Source of the DNA: Verrucomicrobiales bacterium
GTDB lineage: Bacteria; Verrucomicrobiota; Verrucomicrobiia; Verrucomicrobiales; DEV007
Direction of reading: 5' to 3'
DNA length: 64,000 nucleotides
NCBI GenBank assembly: GCA_002698785.1
Contig: PAAG01000059.1
Location: 496,001 to 560,000 of the forward strand
Below the pieces are notes generated by a model. That model was not told where the DNA came from. It did not search any database and saw only the letters and a program-made list of their open reading frames with translations. Below are positions 43,389-51,860 of this stretch, piece after piece. The first letter of the stretch is position 1. Each line of letters starts with the position of its first letter. The translations under genes and the position numbers were made by a program.

Positions 43389-44105
43389 TTAGTCACCGAG
43401 ACGTTCGTTTGTCTTCTGAGTGAGTTTGATGAAACGCTTGTGCAACTGCTCGCGCTCATGAGGATGCAGGTAGCCATCCCTCTTGTAATAGCACTCGAAA
43501 CGCTCGAGGTCGGAAGCATATTTCCGGATCACAGCAGCATCGTAGGGCTTCACATGTCCGCATTCACAGCCCCAGGCTAGCAACTCGCCGAGCCAGACCT
43601 GATACCCATTGATCACAGGTGTGCGAATGGAGTCGGGCACGTCATACAGAGCGAGAGCCCTTTCGTTGAGCTCGGTATTGAAATACTCCAGATTTTCGAG
43701 CACTTCCTCGTCGAAGCTCTCGTCCCGAAATCTCTTATGGGTCCACTCCTGAGAGCGATACAGGAGCTGACGATGGACAGAAAGCAAATCGCGCCCGTAT
43801 TCCTCAGAAATTCTCTCTTCGACAAGGGCTTGGACAATTCCCGAATAGTGAGCTGAAAAGGCTGCGGCAAGCGTAGGCGGAAGCCCTTCTCCACGCATTT
43901 CTCGTTCATAGAGCACCAGAGCCTCCTGGATCGCACTCAGCCGGGCGACCTGCTCGTCTCGAAAGATTGAGATGCTCTCCACCCGGCGAACCAGGTCGTT
44001 GAGGGTATTGCTGTTCGTGTATGCCACATCATGAAGAGAGGTAGCGCGAGAAGTTCCTGCCAGAAGGGAAACGGCGAAAACAAGACAGATGGTATTTCGA
44101 ATCAT
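43389..44105 (-). CDS. Secreted alpha-helical protein, unknown
   Basis: About 238 residues from the ATG at 44105, which begins a clean signal peptide (MIRNTICLVFAVSLLAG, ending RA); ATG 44132 and TTG 44144 are alternatives. The mature part is charged and helical with EALVLYEREMRGEGLPPTLA, YNTEL-like and WGCECGHVKPYD, the last holding the only CxC pair. It begins in the gap shared with the SYLF gene, which is divergently oriented, so the two may share a control region with the palindromes at 44142-44214. I do not recognise the family. Confidence 0.68.
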   Translation of the reverse strand: MIRNTICLVFAVSLLAGTSRATSLHDVAYTNSNTLNDLVRRVESISIFRDEQVARLSAIQEALVLYEREMRGEGLPPTLAAAFSAHYSGIVQALVEERISEEYGRDLLSVHRQLLYRSQEWTHKRFRDESFDEEVLENLEYFNTELNERALALYDVPDSIRTPVINGYQVWLGELLAWGCECGHVKPYDAAVIRKYASDLERFECYYKRDGYLHPHEREQLHKRFIKLTQKTNERLGD

Positions 44106-44141
44106 GAGCGTAGTTGGGTGGTTCTTCTCCATACTGCGACT

Positions 44142-44156
44142 CAATTATCATAATTG
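44142..44156. promoter_or_regulatory. 15-base palindrome CAATTAT-C-ATAATTG
   Basis: Perfect 7-base arms around a single base lie 37 nt upstream of the minus-strand ATG at 44105 and in the divergent gap with the SYLF gene. It is a plausible operator for a dimeric regulator; nothing identifies the protein. Confidence 0.4.
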
Positions 44157-44174
44157 CAATCATTTTTGTTGTTA

Positions 44175-44214
44175 CTTAAATTCGATTCATTTGATATAAG
44201 TATGAATATTTAAG
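44175..44214 (+). repeat. Bulged inverted repeat upstream of the SYLF gene
   Basis: CTTAAAT (44175-44181) plus ATTCAT (44185-44190) pair with ATGAAT (44202-44207) plus ATTTAAG (44208-44214), with a 3-base bulge TCG and an 11-base loop. This can form a 13-pair stem about 66 nt before the ATG at 44281. It may be an RNA hairpin or a DNA operator. Confidence 0.4.
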
Positions 44215-44280
44215 AAACACTGAGGAATTTCCATCTCATCCGTTTATAGTTTGGAAGACCCACTTCTCCCGTTTTACCTT

Positions 44281-44985
44281 ATGAAAACTCAACATTTTCC
44301 CTGCCTCCTCGCTCTCGCCCTTGCGCTCCTGATCACCGACTCTCACGCGGGGAACCCGTTCGCAAAGTCGCCGGAAAAACTCGATCTCCGCATTCGCCGT
44401 TCAGCCGAACGATTTGAAGCTTTGCAGGCAGAGCCGATGAAGCGAATTCCGGCACAACTCCTCTCTCGCGCTCGCGGCATCATCATCCTTCACAAGGTGA
44501 AAGCTGGCCTCGGTATCGGTGGTGAAGCTGGCAACGGCGTAGCGATGGTAAAAGACCCTCAATCCGGAGCCTGGAGCGCACCTGCCTTCATCAGCTCGGC
44601 AGAGGGGAGCTGGGGCCTCCAGATCGGCGCAAAGGAAGCCACAATCGTGATGCTTCTCATGAATGATGCCGGACTCAAGCCACTCATCGGAGGCTCGATG
44701 AATATCGGTGTCGACATCGAAGCCGCCGCCGGACCAAATGACGGGGGCGGAGAGATCGACACCACAACCCTTCAGTCCCCCATTCTTGTCTATTCAAATG
44801 CCGGAGGACTCTACGCAGGGGCTGCCTTTAAAGGTGGTGGCATTGTCCCGGCAAATAAGAACAATAACATTTACTACGGCCAGACGTTGAAACAGATCCT
44901 GTTCGACAGGTCGGCACGCCCAACTGCGAGTGGTATGGCTCTGATTCAAACGATCTTGAATCACTCAGGGCAAGGCCGTTACTGA
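44281..44985 (+). CDS. Exported YSC84/SYLF-domain lipid-binding protein
   Basis: A 234-residue protein from the ATG at 44281 (an in-frame ATG at 44251 precedes the signal peptide). After the signal peptide (ending SHAG) the SYLF domain runs to the end: IPAQLLSRARGIIILHKVKAGLGIGGEAGNGVAM-type start, GSWGLQIGAKEATIVMLLMND, GVDIEAAAGPN and SPILVYSNAGGLYAGAAFKGG. SYLF domains bind phosphoinositides or other phospholipids in eukaryotes; the bacterial role, probably envelope lipid binding, is unknown. It overlaps the opposite hydrolase by 21 nt. Confidence 0.9.
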   Translation: MKTQHFPCLLALALALLITDSHAGNPFAKSPEKLDLRIRRSAERFEALQAEPMKRIPAQLLSRARGIIILHKVKAGLGIGGEAGNGVAMVKDPQSGAWSAPAFISSAEGSWGLQIGAKEATIVMLLMNDAGLKPLIGGSMNIGVDIEAAAGPNDGGGEIDTTTLQSPILVYSNAGGLYAGAAFKGGGIVPANKNNNIYYGQTLKQILFDRSARPTASGMALIQTILNHSGQGRY

Positions 44986-45858
44986 GCCTCCCTCGAAAAA
45001 CCCTCGAAGCAACTGAGCCACTTCTTCCGGCTTCTCCTCCGGAAGGGAGTGGCCGCATTCATCAATCACCTCGAAACGCACCCCCGGGATTTTTTCCGCC
45101 AGCTTCTTACAAGAAGCCAGCGTCACTAGCCTGTCTTCACGTCCTGCCAGAATCATGGTCTTCGGTTTCAACGAAGAGAAATCGATTTCCTGGATCCTCC
45201 CGCTGCCCATTGCCCGGGCATATCCGAAGAGAGCTTCCCGAAATCCTTCTACCAGTATGTGCCGTCGATACCATTCCGCCACAGCGTCAGCTTCTGGGTG
45301 CTCTACGTGAAAGGCCATGCTTGTTGCCTTCCGAAACCTTTCTGGACTCGACAGCATCGCTCTTGCGGCTACATGGAGAGACTCTGCCGACAACCGGTTT
45401 CGCAGGTACCACGGAGGACGCTTTATTTCCCAGGCCGGGGCCATTAAGACAAGAGAGTCGATCAGCTCCGGGTTCGATAGAGCGACCGTAGCTGCAATGC
45501 CACTGCCATAAGAGTGTCCTACAAGGTGAAACGATTGACATCCCCTCTCCTTCGTCACTCTAACTATGACATCAGCCTGATGACGTAGCGAGTACTCCTC
45601 AGGATCCTCGGGCCGTTCCGTCAGCCCAAAACCATTCAGGTCGATCAGGATTATCCGATATTGTTTCTCAAGCAGAGGTAGCAGGTCCCGATAAAAAAAC
45701 GAGTCTGCAGCAAACCCGTGTAGAAGCACCACAGCGGGGCCCTCGCCCCTTACGGGTGCATAGACTCTTTGCCCCTCGATCTCGACGAAATCGTCTTCAG
45801 GTATTCCTGCGATGATTTCCTCGTAGGGAGTCAGCGGCACAAAGGACGGCCACTTCAT
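44965..45858 (-). CDS. Alpha/beta-hydrolase (AB_hydrolase_1)
   Basis: A 297-residue cytoplasmic hydrolase. The oxyanion strand is VVLLHGFAADSFFYRDLL, the nucleophile elbow GHSYGSGIA, the acid AGREDRLVT and the catalytic His in DECGHSLPEEKPEEV. This is the pattern of haloalkane dehalogenase/epoxide hydrolase/esterase-like enzymes. No signal peptide, no lid features that reveal the substrate. The DUF2214 gene ends 10 nt upstream and is probably co-transcribed. Confidence 0.88.
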   Translation of the reverse strand: MKWPSFVPLTPYEEIIAGIPEDDFVEIEGQRVYAPVRGEGPAVVLLHGFAADSFFYRDLLPLLEKQYRIILIDLNGFGLTERPEDPEEYSLRHQADVIVRVTKERGCQSFHLVGHSYGSGIAATVALSNPELIDSLVLMAPAWEIKRPPWYLRNRLSAESLHVAARAMLSSPERFRKATSMAFHVEHPEADAVAEWYRRHILVEGFREALFGYARAMGSGRIQEIDFSSLKPKTMILAGREDRLVTLASCKKLAEKIPGVRFEVIDECGHSLPEEKPEEVAQLLRGFFEGGSVTALP

Positions 45859-45868
45859 TGGCTACGCC

Positions 45869-46324
45869 TTATTCGACGATCGGATTACCTACACCGCGAG
45901 CCATCAGGACTGCGAGCAGCGGGATAATAAAGAGCAATAGCAATTCCATGCGAACAATCATGATCACTCCCTTGGAAACACCGATCTCATCGCCAGGATT
46001 CCCCTTCTTATTTTTGAAATAGAAGAGCGTGGGGAAAATGGACAAGATTCCCACAATCAAGAAAAGGGTCACCTTGGTGTGCAAGATCGGATTCTTCGAA
46101 TAAAAATCCGCCGGCTTCCCAAAATCAGCACCGAGCCATTGAATCAAACCAGTCGCGAACACGACCACCGCAGCGATCCCGTAAACCATATCCAACCGAT
46201 GCACCTTTAGCAGTTCACTACGGAGCATACTCTTCTTCAGCAGCATATGCTGGGTGAACACCACAGCGATCACCAGGAAGATGGAAATGAAATGGAGATA
46301 ACGTAAGAGAATGTCAGCGTTCAT
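45869..46324 (-). CDS. DUF2214 membrane protein
   Basis: A 151-residue protein with four hydrophobic helices. The DUF2214 landmarks are LRYLHFISIFLVI at the N-terminus, RLDMVYGIAAVVVFATGLIQW, the fY..NP..H-K motif FYSKNPILHTKVTLFL and SIFPTLFYFKN. The family is of unknown function and conserved His residues hint at heme or quinone binding. It precedes the alpha/beta-hydrolase by 10 nt. Confidence 0.82.
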   Translation of the reverse strand: MNADILLRYLHFISIFLVIAVVFTQHMLLKKSMLRSELLKVHRLDMVYGIAAVVVFATGLIQWLGADFGKPADFYSKNPILHTKVTLFLIVGILSIFPTLFYFKNKKGNPGDEIGVSKGVIMIVRMELLLLFIIPLLAVLMARGVGNPIVE

Positions 46325-46409
46325 TGGGGAAAGGATACGATTACACGTTGGATTTCAGACTCGTCTACCTTTTCGGCAGAAAGATCAAGACCCACCAGTC
46401 GAATTTCTC

Positions 46410-47231
46410 TCAATCCGTATCCTCATCAGAACCCTGGCCAATCTCAGCACAAATAGCCGCACCGAAGAAATACCCGGTTGAGAGATAGAAAATCCAGACA
46501 ATCGAAATCACCACCGAGCTCGCCACCCCGTATGCCGAAGCGATTGCGCTGTGCGAGATGTAGACCTGAAAGATCGCCCGTCCGATAAAGAAAGCGACAA
46601 TCAAAAACAGAGCAACAATACCGAGGGCTTTCCAGGTGGGGCGATGGAACGGCACCACACGCATGAAGCCCACTCCACCGAGCGCCAGAATGAGAGAATT
46701 ACCAATGCCCACGACACTCTGCATTCCAAACGGCAAGGCCTTAACAAACGGAGCAGCCAGCGAAGAGATTAGGTAAACGAGACAGATCAAAAGACCCGCG
46801 GTCACAGCAAAGGATAATGCGATAGCTCTCCCGATGAGGTTTTTGTGCAGAAGACTTCTTTCGTGATCGAGTTCTTCTGCAAACATCGCTCTGGTTCCAT
46901 AGACCAGGCGGACAAAAATCAAAGAGGCCGCCCAGAAAAGAACTGCGCCTGAAACTGCATTCGACCACCAGGGCCCATCGGCGAGAAATTTCACATGAAC
47001 GATCGATACCAGTGATTCGGCAGCGTCTTCAGGGACCATATCCGAAAGCCAGCGTATCGCAGCGGCTCTGGCTTCTTCTGGTCCCAGCATTTTCGATGAA
47101 ACGACGACACTGAAAACAAGCAAGGGAGCCATTGTAAAAACCGCATAAAACGAAACCGCAGCCGACTGCCCGGGTCCGTCGTGACGGAACCAGCGTTTGA
47201 AAACGCGAATCAGAAATGCGGCCAACCTCAT
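46410..47231 (-). CDS. YihY/BrkB family inner membrane protein
   Basis: A 273-residue membrane protein with six helices. It has the family pattern: DGPGQSAAVSFYAVFTMAPLL, VLFWAASLIFVRLVYGTRAMF, VGIGNSLILALGGVGFMRVVP and SAIASAYGVASSVVISIVWIFYLSTGYFFGA. BrkB/YihY proteins (formerly called ribonuclease BN) are of unknown function, with transport proposed. It stands alone between the DUF2214 gene and the nitrilase-like gene. Confidence 0.9.
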   Translation of the reverse strand: MRLAAFLIRVFKRWFRHDGPGQSAAVSFYAVFTMAPLLVFSVVVSSKMLGPEEARAAAIRWLSDMVPEDAAESLVSIVHVKFLADGPWWSNAVSGAVLFWAASLIFVRLVYGTRAMFAEELDHERSLLHKNLIGRAIALSFAVTAGLLICLVYLISSLAAPFVKALPFGMQSVVGIGNSLILALGGVGFMRVVPFHRPTWKALGIVALFLIVAFFIGRAIFQVYISHSAIASAYGVASSVVISIVWIFYLSTGYFFGAAICAEIGQGSDEDTD

Positions 47232-47348
47232 GCTCCAATGACTACGAGCGAAAGACGTTCCAAGTCTTTCTTCTCAAAAGATAGAAATGCCGTTACCGAA
47301 CGATAGCAACCAGCAGAAGGATAAATCTGTGTGACACAATCTCAGAAT

Positions 47349-48656
47349 CTATTCAGCCACACGAACGGGTGCTTCGCGCTTGATCCTCGATTGGAAATCT
47401 CCCAGTCCGTACCAGTAGGTTCTCTCATTCAAGTCCACCTCCTGAACTACCACGGTTCCCCACTCGTTGGCTGTCACCATCCTATCCCCTTCACGATCCC
47501 ACACTGCCGTCTTCATCCAGTCCTTCGTGTGATCGGTGTAGGTGGAAGTGACCAGATAGACCCCATTCTCTGCACAGCGAGCTGCTGCCAGCCGAGGGTT
47601 TCCACCCCAGATCGGAAGTGCAATTACCTCGGCACCATTCATCGCGAGATTTCGGGCCACTTCAGGAAAGAAGACATCATAGCAAATCATCATGCCGACC
47701 TTTCCGAACCTTGTATCAAAGACAGGATACTCCGATCCGGGAGCGATTCCCCGTTGTACCTCTTCACGTGGAAGCGTGACCTTTCTGTATTTCCCTACCA
47801 CTTGTCCACTCGGCCCTATCAAGACCGCTACATTGTAGACCAAGTGCCCAACTCTTTCCGGTAACCCCGCGACGATATAGCAGTCATGCTTCTTTGCGAG
47901 GGCTCCAAAAAACTCTGTTGTCGCTCCTGGAACCGGCTCAGCCACCTCTGCATAATCATGTGTTACTCCTTTGCAGGTGAGCAGCTCTGGCAGAACAATT
48001 AAGTCCGCGCCCTGTTTAGCGGCCTCTTCTATTTGTGGAATAAACAACTGACAGTTCTCAAGGACCGTCCGTCCATTTCCCGGAAGATTGTTGTGAACTG
48101 CTGCCAGTTTAACCTTTCGCGCTGGAAGCGGATCGGATTCTTGAAAGGAAACGTCCCTCCACTCCACCGAACCACCCGGCGCCCATCGAAAATGAAGCTG
48201 AACGGTCGCAGTCACGGCATCGTCCGGGACAAGATAGCGATCAGATACCTTCACCCACCCATCGCCCAGCTTCTCCTGGTCCCTGGGAAACTCAGGCCTG
48301 GCATATCCTTCTGATGTTCCAAAGTAAGCGGGATTCACCGGGTGAGGACTCAAAACGGCCTGTCCCTTCTCTCCAGCCCACTCGATGCGAACAGCACACG
48401 ATCGTCTTGGGTACTCGACATTCGTAGCTTTCCGTAATCCCGAGAACTCTACCCACGTTCCGCCTTTCACTTGAAACTCACGCTGCCAGTAACTGTTCTC
48501 CCCTTCTTCACCGGTAGACTTCAATTTCAGCGTTCCATCATTAAGGATCTCTCCTTCGATCCCAATCTCTTCACGAGGAGAAAGCAACTCCCACTCTTCC
48601 GCGAAAGCATACGCAGAAAACAGAACCAATAAGAAAACGATGCGGAGTGCCGTCAT
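47349..48656 (-). CDS. Exported carbon-nitrogen hydrolase (nitrilase superfamily) with N-terminal beta domain
   Basis: A 435-residue secreted protein. After a signal peptide (ending AFA) residues about 20-178 form a beta-sandwich of carbohydrate-binding appearance. The CN-hydrolase domain (about 180-435) has the catalytic triad E224 (LPELLT), K292 (YRKVTLP) and C325 (MICYDVFFPE). Nitrilase-superfamily enzymes are normally cytoplasmic; export together with a binding domain is characteristic of Planctomycetes, Verrucomicrobia and some gut Bacteroidetes, and suggests hydrolysis of an amide on an extracellular substrate. The MgtC-like gene ends 71 nt downstream on the same strand. Confidence 0.9.
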   Translation of the reverse strand: MTALRIVFLLVLFSAYAFAEEWELLSPREEIGIEGEILNDGTLKLKSTGEEGENSYWQREFQVKGGTWVEFSGLRKATNVEYPRRSCAVRIEWAGEKGQAVLSPHPVNPAYFGTSEGYARPEFPRDQEKLGDGWVKVSDRYLVPDDAVTATVQLHFRWAPGGSVEWRDVSFQESDPLPARKVKLAAVHNNLPGNGRTVLENCQLFIPQIEEAAKQGADLIVLPELLTCKGVTHDYAEVAEPVPGATTEFFGALAKKHDCYIVAGLPERVGHLVYNVAVLIGPSGQVVGKYRKVTLPREEVQRGIAPGSEYPVFDTRFGKVGMMICYDVFFPEVARNLAMNGAEVIALPIWGGNPRLAAARCAENGVYLVTSTYTDHTKDWMKTAVWDREGDRMVTANEWGTVVVQEVDLNERTYWYGLGDFQSRIKREAPVRVAE

Positions 48657-48727
48657 GTCTCAACGGTAACCAATCGCTCCAAGTTCGAGAAGTGGCATTC
48701 TTTTGAAATCGCGCCATATCCTCCTAC

Positions 48728-49999
48728 CTACCAAGGCCAGAGGAAAATAACTGCGATCCCCACCGCCAGTGCGATCCCGTAGTAGAGCGAAATGCGCTTC
48801 AGGAGGTGTTTCCCTCCAATCACAGCGATCATCCCGGCTTTGAACAATACGTTAGAGAGTGCAGCTACTAAAATAACCCGCCACCCCGTTTCCGGCTCGA
48901 GCGATCCGGAATGAATCAACTCTGCCGTCGAAAGAGTGATCGCGTCGATATCGGTCAGACCGGAAATGATGGATACGACGTAAAGGCCCGCCTGCCCGAA
49001 ATACTCTTTCGCTGCTGCCACGCCCAGAAGAATGAGAATATATAAAATGCCAAAGATGAGCGCAGGCTTGAGCTCGGCTGGGTTCTCTGGCGGATCGAGA
49101 TGCACCACTTCGTTGGATCTCTTTCGATACAAAATGAAGGAGAGAACGATAAAAGTAAGAAGAAACACAGCGACGGGTGGCCCGGTCGTCAGTAAGTCTT
49201 TTCGATTCACTGCCGCCATTTCCAAAATCATTCGAACAATGGAGACGGTCGAAGCAATCATTATGATCAATGCAGCCGCAGTCACCTGACTTGGCTCGCT
49301 CCTAGCCTGTCGAGAAGCCGATACTGTCGTCGCAGTGGAAGAGACCAGACCACCTAACAAACCGCTCAGCAGGGTCCCAGCACGGCTACCGACGACCTTG
49401 TAAATCAGGAAGCCAATCAGCCCGATCCCAACAATCAGCACGACCATCAACCACGCCTTGAAGGGATTGATCACATCGAACGGACCATAGGTCTCATTCG
49501 GTATCACCGGCAGGATCACCAGTGTGATCAAAACAAACTGCATGATTGCCCGGACATCTTCTGCCTCCAATCCTTTCACGAAACCGTGCATTGGCTTCTT
49601 GTAATACAAGAGCAAAGCTGTCACTCCCGAGAACAGAACAGCAAACGACTTGTCTGCTTCGGCGCCAGCCAGGTATGCCCCTATCACAAACACGAAAAGG
49701 GCAGCTATCTCTGTCGTAGTCCCGCCTCCATGCTTCTCTTTCTTGCGGCTGGCAATAAGGTTTCCGATCCCGAGAGCAGCACCAAGAAAGACAATCCCTG
49801 CTGCAAGTATCCCCGCTGAATATCGCTCCGTCAGGATACCGACAAAATATCCCGTCAAAGAAATCAGCGCGAAGGTCCGAATACCAGCCGGCGTCTCCTT
49901 TGCCCTCTCGCGCTGCAACCCGATCAATAGCCCAATCGCCAGAGCGAGCCCTGGACGGACATACATCTCGAGATCCACAGGCGTCGATTGAGCTTCCAC
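48728..49999 (-). CDS. MgtC/SapB N-terminal domain with DUF4010 membrane protein
   Basis: A 423-residue membrane protein with about twelve helices. The N-terminal MgtC/SapB module is GLALAIGLLIGLQRERAKE and GIRTFALISLTGYFVG. A DUF4010 region follows (LITLVILPVIPNETYGPFD, LLSGLLGGLVSSTATTVSASRQA, ISGLTDIDAITLSTAEL). It is a possible ion or small-solute transporter; DUF4010 proteins have been linked to Mg2+ or metabolite handling only indirectly. The start at 49999 is GTG; the next Met is 11 codons later at 49966. Confidence 0.85.
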   Translation of the reverse strand: MEAQSTPVDLEMYVRPGLALAIGLLIGLQRERAKETPAGIRTFALISLTGYFVGILTERYSAGILAAGIVFLGAALGIGNLIASRKKEKHGGGTTTEIAALFVFVIGAYLAGAEADKSFAVLFSGVTALLLYYKKPMHGFVKGLEAEDVRAIMQFVLITLVILPVIPNETYGPFDVINPFKAWLMVVLIVGIGLIGFLIYKVVGSRAGTLLSGLLGGLVSSTATTVSASRQARSEPSQVTAAALIIMIASTVSIVRMILEMAAVNRKDLLTTGPPVAVFLLTFIVLSFILYRKRSNEVVHLDPPENPAELKPALIFGILYILILLGVAAAKEYFGQAGLYVVSIISGLTDIDAITLSTAELIHSGSLEPETGWRVILVAALSNVLFKAGMIAVIGGKHLLKRISLYYGIALAVGIAVIFLWPW

Positions 50000-50006
50000 A
50001 AGTCGT

Positions 50007-51785
50007 TTACGTTGGGTTTTCGAAAATCACAGCTTCGTAGGCAGACAACTTGTCAGCAGGCCCATCGGAGGACCGCCATCGAAGCTCTCCTTCTCGAATC
50101 ATGTCAGGAAATTTCTGCTCTGTCTCGCTTAAATTGAAAACGCAATGTAGATCCTGCTTCTCTCCCCGAGTCAAAACCAGGACTGACATTTCATCGCCAT
50201 CATGATCAATCCAGATCGCCTTCTCCTCATAATGCCTTAGAGCGGGCAGCGACTTTCTGAGTTCAATCAAATCCCGATACAATTCACGCATTCTCGACGA
50301 AAGCCCCTCGCCCCACGACCAAGCGAGTTTGCTCTGCATAAAGGAGTCTTCAGCCTGCGGATCCGGAATTTCGCCTTTTAATCCGTAGTCTCTCTTTCGA
50401 CCTTTTCGAACTGCCGCAATCAGTCGCTCGTCACCGAACTCACAGAAAAAGAGAAAGGGATTCGTTTCCCCATATTCTTCCCCCATATACAGCATCGGCA
50501 CATAAGGAGAGAGTAATGTCAGGCAGGCACCTAGCCTTAGTTGAGGTTCATCGACTAAGGCAGCGAATCGTTCACCCCGTGCACGGTTTCCGATATGATC
50601 GTGGTTCTGAAGGGAAATCACAAAACGATCTCCGGGCTTGTCCCTCACCGGGCGCCCCCAGTTCTGGCCGTAGAATTCGCTGAACTGCCCGGCCAGATGG
50701 AAGGTGTCACGAAACACATTGGCGATCGCACCTTTCTCCCCGTAATCGACGTATTTCCCGTCTCGCTCCCCCGTCATCCAGGCGCTGACTGCATGGTGAA
50801 AATCCTCATTCCACTCAGCATCAAATCCATTCCCTCCCTTATCACGAGGCGTGACCATGACGTCGTCATTGAGGAGGCTTTCAGCGATCATGATGCAAGC
50901 TCCCCCTCGCGCAGCAGCGGCTTCGTCAGCAATCTCATTGAGATCTGCGAGGATATGTGTTGGTGACGAATCGACAATTGCGTGAACAGCATCGAGACGC
51001 AGCCCGTCGAGACGAAAATCGTGAATCCATTGCCAGACACAATCCATCACCCAGTGACGAACCGGCTGTGAATTGCTACCACCAAAATTAAAGCCTGCTC
51101 CCCAGGGTGTGTGGACCTTTCGATCAAAGTATGGTCCGAACTCATTCAGGTAGTTTCCTTCCGGTCCAAGGTGGTTAAAAACTACATCGAGAAAAACCGC
51201 GAGACCTTTGCCATGGGCTGCGTCAATAAAGCGCATGAATGCTTCCGGTCCTCCATAACTGCATTGTGTGGCAAAAGGCTGCACCCCGTCATACCCCCAG
51301 TTTCTCTCTCCGGGAAACTGGGCGACGGGCAACACTTCAAGTGCATTGACTCCGAGTTCGACTAGATCGTCGAGACGTTCGATCGCGGCATCGAAGGTGC
51401 CTTCGTCAGTGAAGGTTCCGATGTGCATTTCGTAAATGATCAAATCTCCACGCTCGATCTCTACACAGCCATTCTTCCACTCAAAATCCCCACAGAAGTA
51501 CAATTCGGATATCTCGTGCACTCCGGCCGGCTGATGCACGGTGCACGGGTCAGGGCGAGCCGGCCCACCATCGAGAGAATATCCATAGCGAAGCCCGGCC
51601 TCCGCCTCCAATTCGATGGTGAAAAATTCACCGTCCTCAGAGTTCATGGAAACTCTTTCGGCCCCCTCGCCAAGAATGAGGTCGACATGTTTGGCTCGAG
51701 GAGCCCACACTCGAAATGAAGTAAGCGGCCCCTTTCGAGACGGTCGGCAGGAGTCGAAGCTGAGAGCGGAAGTAGGAGATGGCAT
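50007..51785 (-). CDS. treZ: Malto-oligosyltrehalose trehalohydrolase (TreZ)
   Basis: A 592-residue GH13 cytoplasmic enzyme from the ATG at 51785 (TTG at 51797 upstream in frame). It releases trehalose from maltooligosyl trehalose. An N-terminal CBM48-like domain (VWAPRAKHVDL) precedes the barrel. YEMHIGTFTDEGTF marks the TreZ family; the nucleophile is D265 (FRLDGLRLDAVHAI), the acid/base E302 (MIAESL), and the NHDHIG motif near 385-400 supplies the transition-state Asp. The usual partner TreY (maltooligosyltrehalose synthase) is not in the window, nor are glgX or treS. Confidence 0.92.
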   Translation of the reverse strand: MPSPTSALSFDSCRPSRKGPLTSFRVWAPRAKHVDLILGEGAERVSMNSEDGEFFTIELEAEAGLRYGYSLDGGPARPDPCTVHQPAGVHEISELYFCGDFEWKNGCVEIERGDLIIYEMHIGTFTDEGTFDAAIERLDDLVELGVNALEVLPVAQFPGERNWGYDGVQPFATQCSYGGPEAFMRFIDAAHGKGLAVFLDVVFNHLGPEGNYLNEFGPYFDRKVHTPWGAGFNFGGSNSQPVRHWVMDCVWQWIHDFRLDGLRLDAVHAIVDSSPTHILADLNEIADEAAAARGGACIMIAESLLNDDVMVTPRDKGGNGFDAEWNEDFHHAVSAWMTGERDGKYVDYGEKGAIANVFRDTFHLAGQFSEFYGQNWGRPVRDKPGDRFVISLQNHDHIGNRARGERFAALVDEPQLRLGACLTLLSPYVPMLYMGEEYGETNPFLFFCEFGDERLIAAVRKGRKRDYGLKGEIPDPQAEDSFMQSKLAWSWGEGLSSRMRELYRDLIELRKSLPALRHYEEKAIWIDHDGDEMSVLVLTRGEKQDLHCVFNLSETEQKFPDMIREGELRWRSSDGPADKLSAYEAVIFENPT

Positions 51786-51860
51786 GAATAGTGGCAAGTT
51801 TCCGCGACTCTCGTTGAGGGCAAGGGAGAATGGTGTTGATTTAGAGAATTCCTTTCATCT

